Part shown: positions 1 to 5,799 of the stretch, in pieces
How positions within the stretch are numbered: position 1 is the first letter of the stretch
Layout of the letters: each line of letters starts with the position of its first letter
Origin: Bacteroidota bacterium
GTDB taxonomy: Bacteria > Bacteroidota > Bacteroidia > Bacteroidales > UBA10428
Direction of reading: 5' to 3'
DNA: 7,223 nt
Assembly: GCA_024640925.1 (NCBI GenBank)
Contig: JAHEEB010000101.1
Coordinates: 1-7,223, forward strand
The notes under the pieces: generated by a model
Databases searched by the model: none
Seen by the model: only the letters and a program-made list of their open reading frames with translations
What the model was told of the DNA's origin: nothing
Translations under genes and position numbers: made by a program

Positions 1-839
1 GCAAATTCCTGAGAATTCATCATATCCATTTTTTTCCATGGTTCCTGGTATCCTCGATAATAATTAAAATTAGTAACCATTTTTCCGACTTGGCCCTTTT
101 TGGTGGTCACAATTATCACTCCATTACCACCAGAAACGCCGTAGATTGCAGCTGAGGCAGCATCTTTTAAAATCTCAACCGATTGAATGTCGTTAGGATT
201 TAAACCTGTCAGACTTCCTTCTACACCATCAACCACAACCAAAGGATCGGTTCCATTTACTGAAGTAATGCCCCTAATCTGAATTTTAACCTGACCTCCA
301 GGTATACCAGACAAAGAACTTACACTTACCCCAGCAGCCCGACCTTGTAATGCCTGATCAATACTAACAGTAGGCACCTTTGTTAGGTTTTCAGCGGAAA
401 CAGATGCAACAGCACCAGTTAAATCGCTTTTCTTTTGAACCCCATAACCAGTTACTATTACTTCATTCAATCCAATTATATCTTCAGACATCGAAATATC
501 TAATGTTGTATTGCTTCCAACAGCAATCTCTTCTGTCAGATATCCCATGAAACTGAAAACAAGAATATCCTCTGAAGTAACAGTAATGGTATATTTACCA
601 TCTAAATCGGTAATGGTTCCATTCGATGTACCTTTTATAAGAACAGATACTCCTGGCATTGCTGTGCCAGTTTGTCCGTCCTTAATAGTACCGGAAATTT
701 CAATCTTATCCTGCAGTAAGCTTTTCGCTTTTGTTGTTCCTGTATTATTGCTAAAAACAGGAATAACTGCAAGAACCAGCAGCAAAACAAAACTTTGCAG
801 CCTTTTCGCAGTAAAAAATAGAGTTAAAGTGTTTTTCAT
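1..839 (-). CDS. SusC-like TonB-dependent outer-membrane transporter, N-terminal part (3' end off the window)
   Basis: This is the outer-membrane porin half of a SusC/SusD glycan importer; here it probably takes up xylo-oligosaccharides using TonB energy. My reading of the minus strand from ATG 839 gives 279 full codons open to the window edge. Residues 1-30 form a signal peptide (hydrophobic core FVLLLVLAVIPVFS). Residues about 46-120 are the carboxypeptidase-D-regulatory-like beta-sandwich (ISGTIKDGQTGTAMPGVSV, then FSFMGY). Next come the TonB-box-like linker NEVIVTGYGVQKKSDLTGAV (125-144) and the plug domain (QALQGRAAGV, IQIRGI, DPLVVVDG, VEILKDAASAAIYG, NGVIIVTTKKG). The family usually has about 1000 residues, so the beta-barrel is missing only because the window ends. 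It lies 307 nt after the GH3 stop, further than the other genes are from one another, so it may have its own promoter. The plug reads VSGGNG where SRGANG-like sequence is common. The family call is secure; the substrate is inferred from the neighbours. Confidence 0.96.
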   Translation of the reverse strand, partial: MKNTLTLFFTAKRLQSFVLLLVLAVIPVFSNNTGTTKAKSLLQDKIEISGTIKDGQTGTAMPGVSVLIKGTSNGTITDLDGKYTITVTSEDILVFSFMGYLTEEIAVGSNTTLDISMSEDIIGLNEVIVTGYGVQKKSDLTGAVASVSAENLTKVPTVSIDQALQGRAAGVSVSSLSGIPGGQVKIQIRGITSVNGTDPLVVVDGVEGSLTGLNPNDIQSVEILKDAASAAIYGVSGGNGVIIVTTKKGQVGKMVTNFNYYRGYQEPWKKMDMMNSQEF

Positions 840-854
840 AGATTTAATAGTTAG

Positions 855-953
855 TTATATGAAAATAATAATTAGCATGACCATTATTACTATGCCCAGC
901 ATAAGCAGAAACTCAGCAATAAGCAAATACCTGGCGCGTTTGTTTTTATTCAA
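855..953 (-). CDS. Possible 32-residue single-span membrane peptide in the susC leader (weak)
   Basis: A small open frame begins at TTG 953 and ends at TAA 855-857, 15 nt before the susC start. The peptide would have a short basic head (NKNKRAR, residues 2-8) followed by about 23 hydrophobic residues (LLIAEFLLMLGIVIMVM then LIIIFI), the layout of a one-pass membrane peptide. In-frame stop codons bracket it, and no ATG lies before the hydrophobic part, so it needs a TTG (or ATT) start, which lowers confidence. I recognise no family. If translated, it could be a leader peptide coupled to susC translation. It could equally be a chance frame, because AT-rich DNA readily encodes Ile/Leu/Met runs. 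Confidence 0.2.
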   Translation of the reverse strand: MNKNKRARYLLIAEFLLMLGIVIMVMLIIIFI

Positions 954-1053
954 GTTAGTAATTTTTTGGCTTTATATTCAGCCTGATAATGATTTCGTAA
1001 TGGTTTTTTGAATACTTCTTAAGAGTGACTAAGTCTCACATTTTTGTCAGGAT

Positions 1054-1078
1054 AAATATAGTATACAGAACTATATTT
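1054..1078. repeat. Inverted repeat AAATATAGT-N7-ACTATATTT
   Basis: Perfect 9-bp arms at 1054-1062 and 1070-1078 surround a 7-nt loop. The arm 1070-1078 shares four bases (1075-1078) with the neighbouring ATTTCAGC repeat, so in RNA the two hairpins would compete. The stem is almost entirely A/T and therefore weak. A role as operator or alternative leader structure is speculation. Confidence 0.4.
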
Positions 1079-1103
1079 CAGCTTGTTATAATTGTGCTGA
1101 AAT
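1075..1103. repeat. Inverted repeat ATTTCAGC-N13-GCTGAAAT
   Basis: Perfect 8-bp arms at 1075-1082 and 1096-1103 flank a 13-nt AT-rich spacer. The repeat overlaps the -7 element of the candidate susC promoter and its expected start point, which is where a repressor-type operator could lie. In a minus-strand transcript it could also fold as a hairpin. No T run follows, so a factor-independent terminator is unlikely. Confidence 0.4.
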
Positions 1104-1132
1104 GTATCGAAAGTGTGCTTGGATGTAATCAA
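1099..1132 (-). promoter_or_regulatory. Candidate Bacteroidota sigma-70-type promoter for susC
   Basis: On the minus strand, TTG (1132-1130) is followed after 23 nt by TACATTTC (1106-1099). The primary-sigma promoter of Bacteroidota is described as a -33 TTG/TTTG and a -7 TAnnTTTG with a spacer of about 17-23 nt. The match is therefore complete except for the last G, with the spacer at its upper limit. It sits 15 nt after the GH3 stop and would start transcription near 1092. AT-rich sequence gives chance matches easily, so this is tentative. Confidence 0.3.
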
Positions 1133-1146
1133 ATATGCCAGATAAA

Positions 1147-3759
1147 TTATTCCAATCTCATTGAAACCTTCTTCTGATTTCGTCCGGAAGAACTGCTCCC
1201 GATTGAAATTACATATGTTCCTTTCTGTATAAATGCCTGGCCTTTATCATCATATGTCTGTAACAAACCAGGATTTAGTTTGAAACTAATCCTTTTTGTT
1301 TCTCCAGGCTGAATTGTTACCCTGCTAAATCCTTTAAGATCTTCCTGGGGTAAATAGTCATCTTTTCTGGGATATGAAACGTACAATTGCACAATTTCAT
1401 CACCTGCTTTTTTTCCATTATTTGTTACATCAACCGATGCGGTAACACTCTCATTTGGTTTAATCTGATTTTTATCCAGAATTATTTCTCCATAATTAAA
1501 CGTTGAATAGCTAAGACCAAAGCCAAATTCAAAGAGGGGTTCTCCCTTAAAAAACCGATAAGTTCTTCCTTTCATGTTGTAATTATCAAATGCAGGAATA
1601 TCATTTACCGATTTATAAAAGGTTACAGGTAACCGGCCTGCCGGATTATAATCGCCGAATAAAATATCTGCAATAGCCGTGCCCCCAGCTTGTCCAGGAT
1701 ACCATGCTTCTAGTATTGCAGGAATATTTTCCTTTTCCCAATTAATTGAAAGGGCGCTTCCATTTAAAAGAACCAGAACAACCGGCTTTCCGAGTTTATG
1801 GATTTTCTTTAACAGGTTTAACTGAACCTTTGGAATATCCATTGTAATTCTATCGCCACCGTAAAAACCTTCAACTTCAACAGGCATCTCCTCTCCCTCA
1901 AGATTTGGAGATAACCCGAGACACATTACCACAACATCGGCTTTTTTAGCAGCTTCAACAGCTTGGTTTTCAAGCATTATTTGCGGAGGTGACCAAACAA
2001 ACTGCATAATTGCATTTCGTTCATTGTTGTAATATTCGATAATGATTTTGTACGATTTCCCAGCTACCAAACTGTTTTTTCTATATCTCAGTTTGTTGTG
2101 AACCCAGGTATCTGTTAAGGTATCTTTTCCCATTATAATCCGGCAACCCCTGGTACCTTCGCCTCCAAAGCAATATTCTCCGCTGACTTTGGGAATCAAT
2201 ACTCCAGTCCATCGTATACTAAAACTATCATCAGCTACTTCTGGTATCGGAGACTTCTCCCACCAGTTAAAATTAACAGAATCATGAATAATTGTTTTTA
2301 CCGGAGTCCCTTTCAAGTTGGTATTGTTAAAAAACTCTGCTTTCAACCCTTTCTTATTCTTTGTTGAATCGATAAACAATACATCGGATGGAACCGGAGA
2401 TAAATAGGGCAGATTATCTGCCAAATCGCACCCCCTGGCATAAATAATTTTTGTCTCTTTTCCAACTTTAGCAATAATTCCTTCCAGTGGAGTAACTGGA
2501 GCCGATGGAAACCCATTATAATTACCCAGGAGCACCTGTTCATCATTAGCGTTGGGGCCAATTACAGCAATCGTTTTCAAATTTTTCGACAGAGGCAACA
2601 AATTATTTGCATTCTTTAGTAATACCATAGATTTGCGGGCTGCCTCAAGGGCAACTTGTTGATGTTCCTTACTATCAACAACACTATATGGTATTTTTGA
2701 GTAGGGTACCATTTCATCCGGATCGAACATACCCAGCATAAACCTGGCTTTCAACAATCTCCTTAAAGCATTATCGATAGCTTCTTCCTGTATCAGACCT
2801 TCTTTAACCGCATCAATAAGTCCCGGAAAAACATCGCCACATTCCAAATCAGTACCAGATTTTAATGCAAGTGCAGCAGCGCTTACTGGTCCATCAGCAA
2901 CATGGTGCCCCTGAAAGAAATCTGTTATTGCCCAACAATCGGAAACAACATACCCATCAAAGCCCCACTGATTGCGTAACAGTTCGTTTAGCAAGAAACC
3001 ACTTCCACAGCATGCCGCACTATCGTATCGATTATACGCGCACATTACCGACTGAACATTAGCTTCCTGAACAGCAGCCTTAAAATGAGGAAGGTAGGTG
3101 TTATAAAAATCATACCCTGATATGTGTGCATCAAAAGAATGCCTGGTAGACTCCGGTCCGCTATGAACCACAAAATGTTTTGCGGTTGCAACCAGTTTCA
3201 GGTATCGGGGATCATTCCCCTGAAGTCCTTTAATAAAAGCAACGCCTAACCTACCGGTCAGATACGGATCTTCTCCATATGTTTCCATCCCTCTTCCCCA
3301 CCTTGGATCACGAAATAAATTGATATTGGGTGACCAGTAGGTTAGTCCCTGGTATATTCCCCGCTTACCACGGGAAACAGCATCGTTATATTTTGCCCGA
3401 GCCTCATCTGATATAACTTCAGCAACATTATACATTTGTGTTGTATCGAACATTGCCGCCATGCCAATTGCCTGGGGAAAAACAGTTGCCAGACCGGCTC
3501 TGCCAACCCCATGCAAACATTCATTCCACCAGTTGTATGCCGGAATATTTAATCGTTCAATAGCTGGCGAATTATAGACCAGTTGAAATATTTTTTCTTC
3601 CAATGTTAGTCTCGAAAGCAAGTCATTTACCCTGACTTCGATATCCAATCCAGGATTCTGAAACGGATATTCATATTTCATACCAGACTTACACGTGGTT
3701 AACATAAAAGATAACCCTAAAACAAGCCCAAGTTGACCGATATGCCTAAGTAAATTCAT
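1147..3759 (-). CDS. GH3 beta-xylosidase-type glycoside hydrolase lipoprotein with PA14 domain
   Basis: This predicted retaining exo-hydrolase would release xylose from the non-reducing end of xylo-oligosaccharides. The 870-residue protein starts at ATG 3759, giving a signal sequence with lipobox LTTC (Cys23), so it is probably a lipoprotein. The GH3 N-domain (about 33-345) carries WWNECLHGVGRAG and FPQAIG (77-98), both typical of the beta-xylosidase branch, KHFVVHSGPE (194-203), and the nucleophile Asp274 in YVVSDCW. The second GH3 domain (about 375-755) is interrupted by PA14 (about 470-592; GLKAEFFNN, RWTGVLIPKVSGEY), a module linked to sugar binding or specificity. The acid/base is probably a Glu of LEGEEMP (620-626), followed by GGDR and NPAGRLPVTF. 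An FnIII-like domain (about 770-865; GDEIVQLYVSYP, LKGFSRV) closes the protein. Length and domain order are normal. It lies 105 nt after GH43, with no promoter visible in that gap. Beta-glucosidase or arabinosidase activity cannot be excluded. Confidence 0.94.
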   Translation of the reverse strand: MNLLRHIGQLGLVLGLSFMLTTCKSGMKYEYPFQNPGLDIEVRVNDLLSRLTLEEKIFQLVYNSPAIERLNIPAYNWWNECLHGVGRAGLATVFPQAIGMAAMFDTTQMYNVAEVISDEARAKYNDAVSRGKRGIYQGLTYWSPNINLFRDPRWGRGMETYGEDPYLTGRLGVAFIKGLQGNDPRYLKLVATAKHFVVHSGPESTRHSFDAHISGYDFYNTYLPHFKAAVQEANVQSVMCAYNRYDSAACCGSGFLLNELLRNQWGFDGYVVSDCWAITDFFQGHHVADGPVSAAALALKSGTDLECGDVFPGLIDAVKEGLIQEEAIDNALRRLLKARFMLGMFDPDEMVPYSKIPYSVVDSKEHQQVALEAARKSMVLLKNANNLLPLSKNLKTIAVIGPNANDEQVLLGNYNGFPSAPVTPLEGIIAKVGKETKIIYARGCDLADNLPYLSPVPSDVLFIDSTKNKKGLKAEFFNNTNLKGTPVKTIIHDSVNFNWWEKSPIPEVADDSFSIRWTGVLIPKVSGEYCFGGEGTRGCRIIMGKDTLTDTWVHNKLRYRKNSLVAGKSYKIIIEYYNNERNAIMQFVWSPPQIMLENQAVEAAKKADVVVMCLGLSPNLEGEEMPVEVEGFYGGDRITMDIPKVQLNLLKKIHKLGKPVVLVLLNGSALSINWEKENIPAILEAWYPGQAGGTAIADILFGDYNPAGRLPVTFYKSVNDIPAFDNYNMKGRTYRFFKGEPLFEFGFGLSYSTFNYGEIILDKNQIKPNESVTASVDVTNNGKKAGDEIVQLYVSYPRKDDYLPQEDLKGFSRVTIQPGETKRISFKLNPGLLQTYDDKGQAFIQKGTYVISIGSSSSGRNQKKVSMRLE

Positions 3760-3864
3760 GATTATTCCAGGTTTAGTTATACTATTTTATTTCTCGAATT
3801 AATTTTGTTTAAAAAAACATCACCCCTAAGAATGAAAGTAATAGAGTGACCTGTGATTGAATAT

Positions 3865-5547
3865 TTATTTAAAATATATTTGATCACTCCCGGTGTATCG
3901 AATCCAATCGTAAGAAGCTTCGTTTGATGAAGGAATTCCCTGTGACGTGGCATATGCACCAAGCATTACCCCGGTAAAACCCCCTGCTTTTTCAGTACTC
4001 AAATAGGTTGCATCGATTTTATCCTTCAAAACCAGCCATTCATTTGACTTTGTGGAATACATAAAACTACAGACCGCACCATTGATTTCAACCTTTAAAT
4101 AAATAGTTGCCAAATTATCGTTTAAAACAGATGAAGAAATTAGTTCCATTCCTGTTTTATCCTCTGAATTGCTTTTATACAAAGCAATTGCCGGCTTGCC
4201 ATCTATTAATGTTTTAGCTAAAACATAAAAATGTTTTTCATTCATAAAAGCAGTCAATCCGGCTAATTCTCCAGAGGTTTTTGGTTTAAATTCCATAGAG
4301 GTTTCAAAAATGCAAGACAAATGTTGTTGTCTGCGAAGGAATGCAGCCGGATTTTGATCTCCGCTGAGAACCTCAGGTTGCAATTGAATTTTCAATTTCC
4401 CATCGCTCACTTTATACCATTCTTTTAAAGGTGTGCGAAGGAAAATCCAATATTTGGCAATTTGGTCAGTGTCAAAATTATCGGTTATCTCAAAATTTCC
4501 ATTCTTAGGAAAATCCTCTTTTTTGTTTTTAACCAGATTAGGTACAGGATATGAGTATCTGACCACATCGAATCCGACATTTATTACCGGCCAGTTGTCT
4601 GCTGTCCAGGTAACAGGAGCCATAAATGTTTCGCGGCCTGTATTATATATATTTTCCTGGTATGGACGGCATCCAAGAAAAACTGCCCACCATTCGTTAT
4701 TTTGTGTAAGGACAAAATCAGCATGACCGGTATTTGTCACAGGGAAGGGTCTGGAATTATCAAGATTCTTTTGAGTAAGAATCGGGTTGGCCGAGTAGTT
4801 TTCATATGGGCCATACACATTTTCAGAACGAAAAACAACTTCTGAATGATTAAAGCCAGTGCCACCCTCGGCAGCTATAAGATAATAATACTCGTCCTTT
4901 TTGAAAATATGCGGACCTTCTATCCAGACCGGATTTTGGGATATATCGGTACCCCCGTTGATCAGAAGTTTTCGTGGGCCAATGGTTTTAAGTGCAACCG
5001 GATCAAAATCAAGAAGCCATATGGCCCTATGCCCATCATAAAGCGGTTTGTTATCAGGGGCTTCTCCATTATGAATAATATAAGCTTTTCCATCATTATC
5101 GAAGAAAAGAGAGGGATCAATTCCCTGTACATCGGGTAGAAAAACAGGTTCGGACCAGGGCCCGGCAGGATTCTTTGCTGTTACTACAAAATTACCACCT
5201 CCATAAACAAACGTTGTAATCATGTAATAAATACCGTTATTATAACGAATTGTTGGTGCAAAAATACCATGCCACACTTCTCGTCCGCTTAGATTCAACT
5301 GCGATGGCCGATCAAGAATATTTCCAATTTGCTTCCAATGAACAAGATCGGTGCTTTGAAAAATCGGAACTCCCGGAAAATAGGCAAAAGTTGAATTCAC
5401 AAGGTAATAATTGCTATCAACCCTGCAAATACTCGGATCGGGATAAAAACCTGCCAATATCGGATTCTGATATTCCTCTTTCTGTCCGAAGATTTTACAA
5501 TTCGAAAAAACCAAGAATGCAACAAAGAATAATACTTTAATCTTCAT
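3865..5547 (-). CDS. GH43 beta-xylosidase / alpha-L-arabinofuranosidase with C-terminal beta-sandwich
   Basis: This predicted inverting exo-enzyme would act on xylo- or arabinoxylo-oligosaccharides. The 560 residues begin with a signal sequence (MKIKVLFFVAFLVFSNCKIFGQ). The GH43 five-bladed propeller spans about 26-335. The three catalytic carboxylates are visible: Asp37 (FYPDPS, general base), Asp144 (GIDPSLFFD, pKa modulator) and Glu210 (WIEGPH, general acid). His275 (TGHAD) is the usual core histidine. Residues about 352-553 form the concanavalin-like C-terminal sandwich of two-domain GH43 xylosidases (FLRRQQ near 403, ending in YDWIRY). The sequence resembles the XynB-like group (NSTFAYFPGVPIFQS, LDRPSQL), perhaps subfamily 12, though the subfamily is not certain. 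ATG 5547 lies 6 nt after the GH10 stop, preceded by A-rich AAAAAGAT, so the two genes are probably co-transcribed. Signal peptidase I could cleave before Gln22; Cys17 has only a poor lipobox. Substrate (xylose or arabinose) is undecided. Confidence 0.93.
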   Translation of the reverse strand: MKIKVLFFVAFLVFSNCKIFGQKEEYQNPILAGFYPDPSICRVDSNYYLVNSTFAYFPGVPIFQSTDLVHWKQIGNILDRPSQLNLSGREVWHGIFAPTIRYNNGIYYMITTFVYGGGNFVVTAKNPAGPWSEPVFLPDVQGIDPSLFFDNDGKAYIIHNGEAPDNKPLYDGHRAIWLLDFDPVALKTIGPRKLLINGGTDISQNPVWIEGPHIFKKDEYYYLIAAEGGTGFNHSEVVFRSENVYGPYENYSANPILTQKNLDNSRPFPVTNTGHADFVLTQNNEWWAVFLGCRPYQENIYNTGRETFMAPVTWTADNWPVINVGFDVVRYSYPVPNLVKNKKEDFPKNGNFEITDNFDTDQIAKYWIFLRTPLKEWYKVSDGKLKIQLQPEVLSGDQNPAAFLRRQQHLSCIFETSMEFKPKTSGELAGLTAFMNEKHFYVLAKTLIDGKPAIALYKSNSEDKTGMELISSSVLNDNLATIYLKVEINGAVCSFMYSTKSNEWLVLKDKIDATYLSTEKAGGFTGVMLGAYATSQGIPSSNEASYDWIRYTGSDQIYFK

Positions 5548-5553
5548 ATCTTT

Positions 5554-5799
5554 TTATTGTTTTACAAACTCTTTTAAACAAATCACCTTCCCATTATCAT
5601 CCATTATTCTACAGATATACATCCCTGCCAATAAGCTGTGGATATCCATAGAAACATCTGTTTGCTCTGCTTTCATATACGTTGACAACAGATTTTTACC
5701 CTCCATATTTACAAGCTGTATTGTAACATTAGACTTAGAAACCAATCCACTAAGATTTAATTCATTACTGGCCGGATTTGGGAACAATATCAACTTTGA
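5554..5799 (-). other. T9SS C-terminal sorting domain of the xylanase
   Basis: The last 81 residues begin LILFPNPASNELNLSG and continue through IQLVNMEGKNLLS to LAGMYICRI and a basic KEFVKQ end. This is the type A Por-secretion sorting-domain pattern: an FPNP-type opening, a short Ig-like fold and a final Lys-containing strand. It marks the enzyme for export through the type IX system and attachment at the cell surface or release. It also implies that the host genome encodes a T9SS. Confidence 0.85.

Larger units (their letters stand above)
840..1146 (-). other. Intergenic region between the GH3 gene and susC: likely promoter and leader
   Basis: This is the only gap over 300 nt in the window. 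Read in the transcribed (minus) direction it contains, in order, a candidate promoter close to the GH3 stop, two overlapping inverted repeats, a stretch of about 100 nt in which I see nothing, and the possible small membrane-peptide ORF just before susC. I found no tRNA-like or CRISPR-like structure and no GC-rich hairpin with a T run. A leader of about 250 nt before susC would follow if the candidate promoter is correct. Confidence 0.6.

Noticed and set aside
511..1011. 166-residue plus-strand ORF
   Set aside because: Most of it is antisense to the well-supported SusC N-terminus, its rest runs through the leader, and its translation shows no recognisable domain.
2343..3524. Short ORFs inside the GH3 gene (2343-2561 minus, 2865-3062 plus, 3342-3524 minus)
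   Set aside because: All are other-frame shadows of a continuous GH3 reading frame with intact motifs.
3806..3819. TGTTT/AAACA hairpin with a T run between GH43 and GH3 as a terminator
   Set aside because: The stem is only 5 bp, all but one of them A/T pairs, and the T run forms the loop rather than following the stem. It is not convincing as a terminator.
3760..3864. Internal promoter before the GH3 gene
   Set aside because: I found no TAnnTTTG-like element with a suitable TTG upstream in this 105-nt gap.
3777..5540. Short ORFs overlapping GH43 (3777-3962 minus, 4433-4726, 4846-5139 and 5250-5540 plus)
   Set aside because: They lie within or on the edge of the intact GH43 gene and have low-complexity or unrecognisable translations.
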